From Bacteroidaceae bacterium (GTDB lineage: Bacteria; Bacteroidota; Bacteroidia; Bacteroidales; Bacteroidaceae): a DNA stretch of 38,734 nucleotides. The translations under genes and the position numbers were made by a program. The notes under the pieces are model-generated. The model did not search any database and was not told where the DNA came from. It worked only from the letters and a program-made list of their open reading frames with translations. This document shows, in pieces, positions 16,517 to 24,783 of this stretch (positions within the stretch are counted from its first letter, which is position 1; each line of letters starts with the position of its first letter). The stretch spans positions 1 through 38,734 of the forward strand of contig JAFROT010000033.1 of the NCBI GenBank assembly GCA_017429525.1, in the 5' to 3' direction.

Positions 16517-17833
16517 ATGGAAACACCCAGTCAAAATCATTCCAGTCTCATCCCCCGCAAATATCTGCTGCCCTTCATACTCGTGACGCTGTGCTTCGCC
16601 CTCTGGGGCTTCGCCAACGACATCACGAATCCAATGGTGAAGGCCTTTTCGAAGATCTTCCGCATGAGCGTTACCGACGGTGCGCTCGTGCAGGTGGCCT
16701 TCTACGGCGGCTACTTCGCTATGGCCTTCCCGGCGGCGATGTTCATCCGTCGCTTCTCGTATAAATCAGGTGTGCTCATGGGTCTCGGCCTTTACGCCAC
16801 GGGTGCGTTGCTGTTCTTCCCTGCCAAACTTATCGGCGTCTATGGCTGCTTCCTCATCGCTTACTTCATCATGACGTGCGGCCTCTCGTTCCTTGAGACG
16901 AGTTGCAACCCGTATATCCTCTCGATGGGCGACGAGCAGACGGCCACCCGGCGTTTGAACATGGCGCAGTGCTTCAATCCCTGCGGCAGCATCATCGGCA
17001 TGTTCGTCGCGATGAACTTCATTCAGGCACGTCTGAATCCGCTCAGCAGCGAGGAGCGTGGACTGCTTCCCCCTGAGGAATTTGAGGCGTTGAAGGCCTC
17101 CGACCTCAGTGTGCTCGTCTCGCCCTACCTGCTCATCGGAGCGGTGATTGTGCTGATGTTCTTCGTCATCCTCTTCACGAAGATGCCTAAGAATGGCGAC
17201 CAGAATCACTCCTTGGACCTCGGCCCCACGATGCGCCGATTGCTTCGTCTGCCGCGTTACTGGGAAGGCGTCATCGCGCAGTTCTTCTACGTCGGTGCAC
17301 AGATTATGTGCTGGACGTTCATCATCCAATATGGTACGCGCGTGTTCATGGCCGAAGGCATGAGTGAGCAGGCCGCTGAGGTGCTGTCGCAGCGCTTCAA
17401 CATCGCGGCGATGCTTCTGTTTATCTGTTCTCGTTTCATCGCCACCTACCTGATGAAATGGCTGAAGCCTGCGACACTGCTTGTCATCTTTGGCGTGCTG
17501 GCGATGGCCTTCACAGCAGGCGTCATCGGTTTCCAGGGCCGTATGGGCATGTACTGTCTGGTGGCCGTCAGCGGTTGTATGTCGCTGATGTTCCCGACCA
17601 TTTATGGTATTGCCCTCGATGGTCTGGGCGACGATGCCAAGTTCGGCGCAGCAGGTCTGATCATGGCCATCCTCGGAGGCTCCGTGCTGCCTCCTTTGCA
17701 GGCAATGATCATTGACCAAGGTACCGTTTTTGGCCACTTCCCCGCCACGAACGCCTCCTTCATCCTGCCCTTCATCTGTTTCCTCGTCGTGGCTGTCTAT
17801 GGACGCCGTATGGGACATTCCTCAAGGATGTAG
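16517..17833 (+). CDS. fucP: FucP-type MFS sugar/proton symporter
   Basis: 438-residue inner-membrane transporter with about 12 hydrophobic segments. FucP/GluP hallmarks are FALWGFANDITNPMVKAFSK (residues about 26-45) and GYFAMAFPAAMFIRR. LSFLETSCNPYILSMG and RRLNMAQCFNPCGSIIG follow, and GAAGLIMAILGGSVLPPLQA near the C-terminus. The acidic Asp in WGFANDI and Glu in FLETSCN are the positions used for proton and sugar coupling in FucP. It starts 9 bases after fucI. The context suggests import of L-galactose and/or L-fucose. Confidence 0.9.
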   Translation: METPSQNHSSLIPRKYLLPFILVTLCFALWGFANDITNPMVKAFSKIFRMSVTDGALVQVAFYGGYFAMAFPAAMFIRRFSYKSGVLMGLGLYATGALLFFPAKLIGVYGCFLIAYFIMTCGLSFLETSCNPYILSMGDEQTATRRLNMAQCFNPCGSIIGMFVAMNFIQARLNPLSSEERGLLPPEEFEALKASDLSVLVSPYLLIGAVIVLMFFVILFTKMPKNGDQNHSLDLGPTMRRLLRLPRYWEGVIAQFFYVGAQIMCWTFIIQYGTRVFMAEGMSEQAAEVLSQRFNIAAMLLFICSRFIATYLMKWLKPATLLVIFGVLAMAFTAGVIGFQGRMGMYCLVAVSGCMSLMFPTIYGIALDGLGDDAKFGAAGLIMAILGGSVLPPLQAMIIDQGTVFGHFPATNASFILPFICFLVVAVYGRRMGHSSRM

Positions 17834-17887
17834 GATGTGGATTGCTCTTTCGTATTTGACATTTTGCATTTTATATGATATCTATCA

Positions 17888-18904
17888 ATGAAAGCATTAC
17901 AAATCACAACAGTACATCAATTGGACGTCGTTGAGCTGCCCAAGCCTCAGCCGGCTGCAGGCGAAGTGCTCTTACGCATCAGTTACGTTGGTTTCTGCGG
18001 CTCCGACCTGAATACCTATCGCGGGCGTAATGCCTTGGCACTGAGCCCCGTCATTCCAGGTCATGAAATCAGTGCCATCGTAGAGGCAGTCGGCGAAAAC
18101 GTTCCCGATGGTTTGCACGCTGGTCAGCGCGTGACCGTCGACCCCTATACCGCCTGTGGCAATTGCCCCAGTTGTCGTCGGCGGCGCTACAATGCCTGTC
18201 AGCACAATGAGACGCTCGGCGTACAGCGCCACGGGGCCATGCGCGAGTTCATCTGCGTGCCTTGGCAGAAAATCATCCCCGCTGAAGGTCTTGCACCGCA
18301 GGACATCGCGCTGATTGAGCCTATGAGCGTAGGCTTCCACGCCGTAGATCGTGGCCAGGTGACGGATGCCGACATCGTGTTGGTCATCGGCTGCGGCATG
18401 ATTGGCGTGGGTGCTATCGTGCGGGCAAGCCTGCGCGGCGCTACGGTCATCGCCATGGACCTTGACGATGAAAAACTGGCGTTGGCGCGTGAACTCGGTG
18501 CTACAGCCACCGTCAACAGCGGCACAGAGGATGTTCATGCCCGCCTGCAAGAGCTTACCGACGGTGCTGGTCCCGACGTGGTCATCGAGGCCGTAGGTGC
18601 AGCAGCGACTTACGCGACGGCTGTCAATGAAGTAGCGTTCACGGGCCGTCTCGTCTGCATTGGCTATGCCCCGGGCGACGTCACCCTGCCCACTCGCTTC
18701 TTCGTGCAGAAAGAGCTCGACATTCGTGGCTCGCGCAACGCCCTGCCCGACGATTTCCGTGCAGTCATCCGTTACCTGCGTCGTGGCAGTTGCCCCACCG
18801 AACGTCTCATCTCAGGCATCGTCAAGCCCGACGAGGCCGCAAAGGCTATGGCCGACTGGGATTCCGCTCCCGGCAAAGTATTCAGAATCCTCGTTAAGTT
18901 TTAA
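17888..18904 (+). CDS. Zinc-dependent alcohol dehydrogenase, probable L-galactonate 5-dehydrogenase
   Basis: 338-residue medium-chain dehydrogenase. Catalytic zinc ligands are Cys37 (GFCGSDLNTY) and His59/Glu60 (IPGHEISAIVEAVG). The structural zinc site is Cys90, Cys93, Cys96 and Cys104 (TACGNCPSCRRRRYNAC). A nucleotide-binding turn VIGCGMIGVGAI follows near residue 170. The family includes sorbitol dehydrogenase, threonine dehydrogenase and L-galactonate 5-dehydrogenase (LgoD). Placed between a lactonase-permease block and tagaturonate reductase, it most likely oxidises L-galactonate to D-tagaturonate with NAD. It follows the permease after a 54-base gap and precedes the reductase by 3 bases. 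Confidence 0.8.
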   Translation: MKALQITTVHQLDVVELPKPQPAAGEVLLRISYVGFCGSDLNTYRGRNALALSPVIPGHEISAIVEAVGENVPDGLHAGQRVTVDPYTACGNCPSCRRRRYNACQHNETLGVQRHGAMREFICVPWQKIIPAEGLAPQDIALIEPMSVGFHAVDRGQVTDADIVLVIGCGMIGVGAIVRASLRGATVIAMDLDDEKLALARELGATATVNSGTEDVHARLQELTDGAGPDVVIEAVGAAATYATAVNEVAFTGRLVCIGYAPGDVTLPTRFFVQKELDIRGSRNALPDDFRAVIRYLRRGSCPTERLISGIVKPDEAAKAMADWDSAPGKVFRILVKF

Positions 18905-18907
18905 TCT

Positions 18908-20389
18908 ATGCTTATGCAACCTTTGAATTCTACTACAGCTCCTAAGGTCATACGTCCGGAGCGTATCATTCAGTTTGGCGAAGGCAACTTCCTTCGCGCA
19001 TTCATTGATTGGATCGTTTGGCAGATGGATAAAAAGACCGATTTCGATGCTTCTGTCGTGATCGTTCAGCCCATTGCCCAAGGCATGGCGGAGCGCTTGC
19101 AGGCGCAGGATTGTCTTTATCATGTCAACCTCCAAGGCCTTATTGATGGCCAACCGGTGAACACTTTAGAGATGATTGATACCGTCAGCCGTACCGTCAA
19201 CCCATACACCCATCACGATGATTATTTGGCGTTGGCCTCATTGCCTGATGTGCGCTTTGTCATCTCCAATACCACCGAGGCTGGCATTGCGTTTGACCCT
19301 GCTTGTCGCTTGAACGACGCTCCGCCTTCCTCTTATCCTGGCAAGCTCACGCAGTTGCTTTACCACCGCTTCCGTGCTTTCAACGGCGATCCTTCCAAGG
19401 GCCTTATCATCATGCCCTGCGAACTTATTTTCCAGAACGGACATCACCTTGTGGATTGTATCCGCAAGTATATTGATCTGTGGAAAGAAGATCTGGGAAC
19501 CGATTTCGAGTCGTTCCGCCAATGGTTCGAGCAGTCGTGTTACGTGTGTGCCACGCTTGTTGACCGTATCGTCCCGGGCTTCCCGCGCAAGGACATTGAC
19601 GCCATCCAGCAGAAAGTGGGCTACGCCGATCAGATGGTCGTGCAGGCCGAGGCTTTCCATCTTTGGGTTATCGAGACGGCACCCAATTTGCCGTTGGAGC
19701 AGCTTGCTCGCGAGTTCCCTGCTGACAAGGCCGGCCTGCACGTGATTCTCACCCACGACGAGTCGCCTTACCACGAACGTAAGGTGACGCTGCTCAACGG
19801 GCCGCACACGGTGCTGTCTCCCGTGGCCTTCTTGGCTGGGCTGAACATTGTTCGCGATGCTTGTCAGCATGAAGTCATCGGTCCCTTTATTCATCGGGTG
19901 ATGTTCGAAGAACTATTGCCGACATTGAATCTTCCCGAGGATGAACTGCGCCGCTTTGCCGACGATGTGATGGAGCGCTTCTGCAATCCATTCGTCGACC
20001 ACCAATTGACGAGCATCATGCTCAACAGCTTCCCCAAGTTCCAGACGCGCGACCTGCCTGGCCTGAAGACTTACCTCCAGCGCAAAGGCACTCTGCCTCG
20101 TGGCATTGTTCTCGGTCTGGCTGCAATCTGCGTCTATTACCGCGGAGGTCAGCGTGCCGATGGTACACCTATCCAGCCCAATGACGACTCACGTATCATC
20201 CAGCTGCTTGCCGACTTATGGCATACGGGTGATACACGAAAAGTGGCAGAAGGAGTACTCGGTGCAGCCGACCTCATCTGGCATGAACACGGCAATCTCA
20301 ACGCCATACCCGGTCTCACCAATCTCCTCACCGAGAGCATCGACAGCATCCTTGAGAAAGGGATGATGGAGACGGTGAAAACCCTTTAA
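18908..20389 (+). CDS. uxaB: Tagaturonate reductase (altronate oxidoreductase)
   Basis: 493-residue mannitol-dehydrogenase-family enzyme reducing D-tagaturonate to D-altronate with NADH. The N-terminal nucleotide-binding segment reads RIIQFGEGNFLRAFIDWIVW. VRFVISNTTEAGIAFDP is highly characteristic of UxaB, and the catalytic-domain block DKAGLHVILTHDESPYHERK follows, then KVTLLNGPHTVLSPVAFLAG (in part). Length is close to E. coli UxaB. It starts 3 bases after the L-galactonate dehydrogenase. In this operon it would take the tagaturonate made from L-galactonate; it could also serve galacturonate catabolism, which shares the intermediate. Confidence 0.92.
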   Translation: MLMQPLNSTTAPKVIRPERIIQFGEGNFLRAFIDWIVWQMDKKTDFDASVVIVQPIAQGMAERLQAQDCLYHVNLQGLIDGQPVNTLEMIDTVSRTVNPYTHHDDYLALASLPDVRFVISNTTEAGIAFDPACRLNDAPPSSYPGKLTQLLYHRFRAFNGDPSKGLIIMPCELIFQNGHHLVDCIRKYIDLWKEDLGTDFESFRQWFEQSCYVCATLVDRIVPGFPRKDIDAIQQKVGYADQMVVQAEAFHLWVIETAPNLPLEQLAREFPADKAGLHVILTHDESPYHERKVTLLNGPHTVLSPVAFLAGLNIVRDACQHEVIGPFIHRVMFEELLPTLNLPEDELRRFADDVMERFCNPFVDHQLTSIMLNSFPKFQTRDLPGLKTYLQRKGTLPRGIVLGLAAICVYYRGGQRADGTPIQPNDDSRIIQLLADLWHTGDTRKVAEGVLGAADLIWHEHGNLNAIPGLTNLLTESIDSILEKGMMETVKTL

Positions 20390-20407
20390 CTTTGAACGCT
20401 ATCCTGC

Positions 20408-21877
20408 ATGAAAGAGTTCCTACAGATCAATCCAGCTGACACTGTGGCTGTGGCCCTGCGAGCACTGCCTGGCATCCCTGCTGGTCATAAATTTGCCCTT
20501 CGGGACATAGCTGAGGGCGAAGATGTCATAAAATACGGTTATCCCATAGGTCATGCTACGCGTGCCATCGCCAAGGGAGAACTCGTGGATCATCACAATA
20601 TCGCAACGAACCTCAGTGGAACGCTGGATTATAGTGAGATAAGACTGGACTCTTCCCCCGCCACAGAAAGGGCTGGGGAAGAGTCCTCTGCCTTTTGGGG
20701 CTTTTTGCGTCCCGACGGTCAGGTGGGCATTCGCAACGATATCTGGGTGATCCCCACTGTAGGCTGTGTCAATGGCATTTGTAGGCAGATTGTAGAGCGT
20801 GCGAAGCAAGGCATCGTGTCGGGAAAAAACGCAGATGTTGACTTCGCGTATTTCCCTCACAACTACGGCTGTTCGCAGTTAGGCGACGACCACGAGAATA
20901 CGCGTAAGATCTTGCGCGATATGGTGCTGCATCCCAATGCGGGCGGCGTGCTGGTCGTGGGCCTCGGCTGCGAGAACAACCAACCGCGCGAGTTCGAGCG
21001 GTTGCTTGGCGACTACGACCGCAGCCGCATCCGTTTCCTCGTCAGCCAGGAAGTGGAGGGCGATGAGGTCGAAGTGGGTGCGGCTATCGTCAGGGAGCTC
21101 TATGAGCAAGCGCTTTCTGACTCGCGTGTGTGCGTACCTATTTCTTATTTGCGCGTGGGCCTCAAATGCGGTGGTTCGGACGGGTTCTCGGGCATCACGG
21201 CCAATCCACTTCTGGGCGCTTTCACCGATTGGCTCTGTATGGAGCAAGGCGGAACAGCCGTTCTCACAGAGGTGCCTGAGATGTTCGGTGCCGAGACCAT
21301 CCTGATGCGCCGTGCTGTCTCAGCCGAAGTCCTCCAGCAGACCAAGGATCTCATCAATGATTTCAAGGAATACTTTCTGAGCCATGGGCAGCCTGTGGGC
21401 GAGAATCCATCGCCAGGCAATAAGGCGGGCGGTATCTCCACGCTTGAGGAGAAAGCCCTCGGTTGTACGCAGAAAGCAGGTTCAGCACCAGTGGTCGGAG
21501 TGCTTGAGTATGGAGAGCAATTGGGCCCTCGGGCGTCTGGTCTCCATCTCCTCTCCGCCCCTGGCAACGACCTCGTGGCAAGCACGGCTCTTGCTGCCGC
21601 AGGATGTCAGATTGTGCTTTTCACGACAGGCCGTGGTACGCCCTTCTCGACGTTTGTGCCGACGTTGAAGGTGTCCACCAATAGCGATCTCGCCTGTCGC
21701 AAGCCGCAATGGATTGATTTTGATGCGGGTGTACTGCTTGATGACGTCGCTATGGACGAACTGCTACAACGCTTCATCGCGTATGTCATTGACGTCATCT
21801 CCGGGCGTGAGCATACGACCGCTGAGCGTCATGGCAACGCGGAATTCGCCATCTTCAAGACAGGCGTTACGCTCTAA
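20408..21877 (+). CDS. uxaA: Altronate dehydratase
   Basis: 489-residue dehydratase converting D-altronate to 2-keto-3-deoxy-D-gluconate. The N-terminal SAF domain (about 1-75: MKEFLQINPADTVAVAL ... GYPIGHATRAIAKGELVDHH) is joined to the large catalytic domain. There, GQVGIRNDIWVIPTVGCVNG, PHNYGCSQLGDDHENTRKIL (part), LKCGGSDGFSGITANP and SAPGNDLVASTALAAAGCQI are diagnostic. The linker near residues 81-94 is encoded by a hairpin with 12-bp perfect arms, listed separately, and is somewhat longer than I would expect. It ends the operon, 12 bases from the convergent queA. KDG kinase and aldolase must lie elsewhere. Confidence 0.93.
   Translation: MKEFLQINPADTVAVALRALPGIPAGHKFALRDIAEGEDVIKYGYPIGHATRAIAKGELVDHHNIATNLSGTLDYSEIRLDSSPATERAGEESSAFWGFLRPDGQVGIRNDIWVIPTVGCVNGICRQIVERAKQGIVSGKNADVDFAYFPHNYGCSQLGDDHENTRKILRDMVLHPNAGGVLVVGLGCENNQPREFERLLGDYDRSRIRFLVSQEVEGDEVEVGAAIVRELYEQALSDSRVCVPISYLRVGLKCGGSDGFSGITANPLLGAFTDWLCMEQGGTAVLTEVPEMFGAETILMRRAVSAEVLQQTKDLINDFKEYFLSHGQPVGENPSPGNKAGGISTLEEKALGCTQKAGSAPVVGVLEYGEQLGPRASGLHLLSAPGNDLVASTALAAAGCQIVLFTTGRGTPFSTFVPTLKVSTNSDLACRKPQWIDFDAGVLLDDVAMDELLQRFIAYVIDVISGREHTTAERHGNAEFAIFKTGVTL
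20647..20686. repeat. 40-bp inverted repeat inside the altronate dehydratase gene
   Basis: GGACTCTTCCCC (20647-20658) and GGGGAAGAGTCC (20675-20686) are perfect 12-bp arms around a 16-base loop. The reading frame stays open through it (DSSPATERAGEESS), and the encoded stretch falls in the linker between the SAF and catalytic domains. This looks like an in-frame palindromic insertion. Confidence 0.85.
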
Positions 21878-21889
21878 GGCCGTAAGCCA

Positions 21890-23119
21890 TCAAGGCATTA
21901 GCAGACTGCTGTCGCCGTAGCTGAGGAAACGGAAATCGTTGTCGAGGGCGTAGCGATAGATGTCGCGCCAGCGATTGCCGCCTACGAAGGCCGAGACGAG
22001 TAGCAGGAGCGTCGACTGTGGTTGATGGAAATTCGTCACCATGCGTCGGACGATGTGATACTCATAGCCAGGAGCAATAATGATCTGTGTGGCTGTGTGA
22101 AGGGCATCGGCATGGTTGCGGTCCATCCATGCGAGGATAGCTTGGAGAGCGTCCATTGACGAACAACGGGCAACATTCGTCGCTCCCGATTCGTCATTCT
22201 CGTACGGCTCCCATTGTTCAACCTTCATCTCCTCTTCGGTGATATCGGGGTCGGACAGAATCTTCTTGCCGATGTAGTATAAGGATTCGAGCGTGCGTAC
22301 GCTGGTCGTGCCGACAGCTGTACATTCACCCTTATGGCGGATGAGTGCTTCGACGACGCTGCGTGGCACGTAGATCCATTCGCTGTGCATCTCGTGTCCC
22401 TCGATGCGTTCGCTCTTGACGGGCTTGAATGTGCCGGCTCCCACGTGGAGCGTCAGTTCTGCGCGTTCAATGCCTCGGCGGTCAATGGCTTCGAGCACAG
22501 CTGGCGTGAAATGGAGTCCTGCAGTAGGAGCTGCCACGCTGCCTTTCACCTTCGAGTAGACGGTCTGGTAGGTGCGGAGGTCGCTCTCTTCTGTCTTGCG
22601 GTTCAGGTAGGGTGGGATGGGGAGCTCGCCGCAAGCGTCGAGCACCTGTGCCCAAGTGATGTTGTCATCGGACCAGCTGAAGCGGATGAGGTCTCCCTCG
22701 CCCTTCTCAACCCGCAGTTCCAGCGTCTTGCCTTCAACGTCAATCTCCCTTTTCAGTGCGCTTTCCTTCCATTTCTTGGCGTTGCCAATAAGGCAATGCC
22801 ATTGGCATTGTCGAGTCTGCTGGAACATCAACACGTAATCGTGCGGAACGGCGGGTTCCAGACAGAACACCTCGATGAGGGCACCCGTTTCCTTGCGGAA
22901 ATGGAGGCGTGCCTGGATGACACGCGTGTTATTCATGACCAGTAGCGACCCTTCGGGCAGCAATTCGGGGAGGTCGCGAAAATGGCGATGGCTGATGTGC
23001 CCGTGGTCGTAGATGAGCAGTTTCGAAGCATCGCGCTCTGCGAGTGGATATTTGGCAATCCGTTCGTCGGGCAGCTCGTAGGCGAAGTCTGCGATGCGTA
23101 TGTCTTTTGGCGAATTCAA
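21890..23119 (-). CDS. queA: S-adenosylmethionine:tRNA ribosyltransferase-isomerase (queuosine synthesis)
   Basis: Enzyme transferring the ribosyl part of SAM to preQ1 in tRNA to make epoxyqueuosine. Diagnostic blocks are IRIADFAYELPDERIAKYPL, LLVMNNTRVIQARLHFRKETG, VAAPTAGLHFTPAVLEAIDR, LTLHVGAGTFKPVKSE, GTTSVRTLESL and MVTNFHQPQSTLLLLVSAFV. No ATG occurs near the family N-terminus. The TTG at 23119 (reading LNSPKDIRIADF, 409 residues) suits the family best. Upstream GTG codons at 23143 and 23161 would add 8 or 14 residues, so the start is uncertain. It is convergent with altronate dehydratase and closely follows the DUF2027-Smr gene (57 bases, or 15 if the GTG at 23161 is used). Confidence 0.92.
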   Translation of the reverse strand: MNSPKDIRIADFAYELPDERIAKYPLAERDASKLLIYDHGHISHRHFRDLPELLPEGSLLVMNNTRVIQARLHFRKETGALIEVFCLEPAVPHDYVLMFQQTRQCQWHCLIGNAKKWKESALKREIDVEGKTLELRVEKGEGDLIRFSWSDDNITWAQVLDACGELPIPPYLNRKTEESDLRTYQTVYSKVKGSVAAPTAGLHFTPAVLEAIDRRGIERAELTLHVGAGTFKPVKSERIEGHEMHSEWIYVPRSVVEALIRHKGECTAVGTTSVRTLESLYYIGKKILSDPDITEEEMKVEQWEPYENDESGATNVARCSSMDALQAILAWMDRNHADALHTATQIIIAPGYEYHIVRRMVTNFHQPQSTLLLLVSAFVGGNRWRDIYRYALDNDFRFLSYGDSSLLMP

Positions 23120-23176
23120 TTCCTGACTTTTAATTTTTAACACTATACTTTCAACTCTCACTTCTCAACGCTCTGC

Positions 23177-24556
23177 TCACCTGATCGTCACCATTGTAGC
23201 GCCGTGCCCGTAGCGTTGGAAGGGAGCGTCTTCGTAGGTACAGGTGCGGTAGCGGTGAGTCAGTTCCTTGATGAGTGCTTCGCGCAGTACGCCATCACCT
23301 TTTCCGTGGATGAAGACGATGCGCTGTCCTTTCTTGCGGATATTGCGGTCCATCATGATACGGAACTCAGTGAGCTGCGTGTTCAGCAGCACGCTGGGCG
23401 AGAGACCCTCGATGTTGTCGAGTAGGGCTTCGATATGCAAGTCCACTTCCAGGTAGTCGCGCTTCTGCTCGTCGGCAGCCCGTTCACGACGTTGTTGCTC
23501 AGCTTTGCGTGCCATTTCCTGTGCCTGCAATGCTTTCTGCTCGGCTTTGAGTGCGCGCTTGGCAGCTTTAAGGGCTTCGCGCTCTTCCTCACGTGTGCGC
23601 TGGGGTACGACGGGTGCTGCTGAACTGAGGGATTCAAGCGTCGTGATGTAATCGGGTAGGGGAGGATTGGGCTCATTCGAGCGTTCCTGCCTGTCCTGTG
23701 AGCGCGGAGCATCACTGCGTTCTGGGCGCTCATTTTCATGTACGGCTTTCGTGTCTGAAGCCTTGTTATGTGTCGGGCGCTCATTTGCGTTTACGCTTTC
23801 GTCCCCGTTCCCATACTCTCCTCTCATGGCATCGAGCACCTCTTCAGCCTCGACAAACACTTGGCGGATGGGTCGGTCGTCGCGTACGATATCGTAGATG
23901 AGTGCCGGCTCGCGGAAGAAAGGCGACGGCTGGAATACGTGTAGCTTGTAGAACTTCACCATGTCCAATCGCAACTCTACGCCTACGGCGGGCTTCAGCA
24001 TGAAAGGCTTGTCCTGTTTCCATGCAATCAGTTGAACGCTCAGCCGTTCGAGGTCGTTCAGCATCGAGCGGTCGAATGTCTCCACGTACTGCTTCGTGTT
24101 GGGCTCTATAGTCCCTTGCCAGCGCAGATGCCATGCGGCACCCTCGTTGTTGGCGAAGGCTGCGCTGACGTAGTAGTTAGAGTCGTTGATGAGGTACGCC
24201 TCAAAGCGAGTATTGCTCAGTTCGCGTGAGTTCTCGGGTACGAAAGCCAGGCAAATGTTCAGCAGCTCTCCGCCCTTGCGCTCTTGAGGCTTGGGTTGGT
24301 AGCTGATTGGGCGCTCCGAGGGGTCGTCGTCGACATTGTCGTCAAGATAGCGAAAGCGTGGCGCAGGCTTCTCGGTCTCTTTCTTCTTGCGTTCGAAATT
24401 GTTGGCATTCGTCTCAATCACCACTACTTGCGACCGCAGCATGGGGATGTCGAAGCCGTCGGCATCCTCTATCAGCACGATGTCCTTGCCTTGGAAACCT
24501 GTGATGCGTCCGCCCCCGACTTCGTTCAGAAATCTTACTTGATCACCTATTTGCAT
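23177..24556 (-). CDS. DUF2027 and Smr-domain protein
   Basis: 459-residue cytoplasmic protein. The N-terminus (MQIGDQVRFLNEVGGGRITGF, shown in part) is a small barrel domain like that in MutS2-type proteins. A DUF2027 region spans about 110-260 (LNICLAFVPENSRELSNTRF, IYDIVRDDRPIRQVFVEAEE, in part). A charged linker with repeated NERP units follows (260-330). Then a predicted coiled coil rich in Ala, Lys, Glu and Arg (about 345-385) and a C-terminal Smr domain (about 385-459; VDLHIEALLDNIEGL, IVFIHGKGDGVLREAL, GHGATMVTIR). Smr domains are nucleases or nucleic-acid-binding modules linked to ribosome rescue and recombination control. The ATG at 24556 is preferred over the longer frame, whose extension is atypical and would place the promoter inside the gene. 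Confidence 0.85.
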   Translation of the reverse strand: MQIGDQVRFLNEVGGGRITGFQGKDIVLIEDADGFDIPMLRSQVVVIETNANNFERKKKETEKPAPRFRYLDDNVDDDPSERPISYQPKPQERKGGELLNICLAFVPENSRELSNTRFEAYLINDSNYYVSAAFANNEGAAWHLRWQGTIEPNTKQYVETFDRSMLNDLERLSVQLIAWKQDKPFMLKPAVGVELRLDMVKFYKLHVFQPSPFFREPALIYDIVRDDRPIRQVFVEAEEVLDAMRGEYGNGDESVNANERPTHNKASDTKAVHENERPERSDAPRSQDRQERSNEPNPPLPDYITTLESLSSAAPVVPQRTREEEREALKAAKRALKAEQKALQAQEMARKAEQQRRERAADEQKRDYLEVDLHIEALLDNIEGLSPSVLLNTQLTEFRIMMDRNIRKKGQRIVFIHGKGDGVLREALIKELTHRYRTCTYEDAPFQRYGHGATMVTIR

Positions 24557-24581
24557 AAATCCTATTCTTTTAATTTGGGCG

Positions 24582-24589
24582 CAAAGATA
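24582..24589 (-). promoter_or_regulatory. Putative -7 element for the DUF2027-Smr gene
   Basis: The minus strand reads TATCTTTG, a full match to TAnnTTTG, 26 bases before the ATG. No TTTG is seen at -33. The position supports the ATG at 24556 over the longer reading frame. Confidence 0.5.
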
Positions 24590-24717
24590 CAAAAAAGTTT
24601 CGTGCCTTGACTTCCCTTCTGTCAGTTTTTCATCTCTTTTCCCTGATTCTTCCACTTTTTTATCGCCGTATGGCTTTTTTTAACGGAACCTTAGCCCCTA
24701 TACCTTAAACTTTTTAT

Positions 24718-24725
24718 TACCTTTG
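24718..24725 (+). promoter_or_regulatory. Putative -7 element for tex
   Basis: TACCTTTG matches TAnnTTTG, 59 bases before the tex ATG. The -33 region is T-rich but has no exact TTTG. It is divergent from the element at 24582-24589. Confidence 0.5.
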
Positions 24726-24783
24726 CACCATCACTGAAGCCATTCCCCCCTTCAACGTTTCAACTTTTCATCCCCTATCCGAT

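Noticed and set aside
16766-17818. 350-codon minus-strand frame opposite the permease gene
   Set aside because: Composition is His/Asp/Glu-rich as expected for the antisense of a membrane protein, and the plus strand is clearly FucP.
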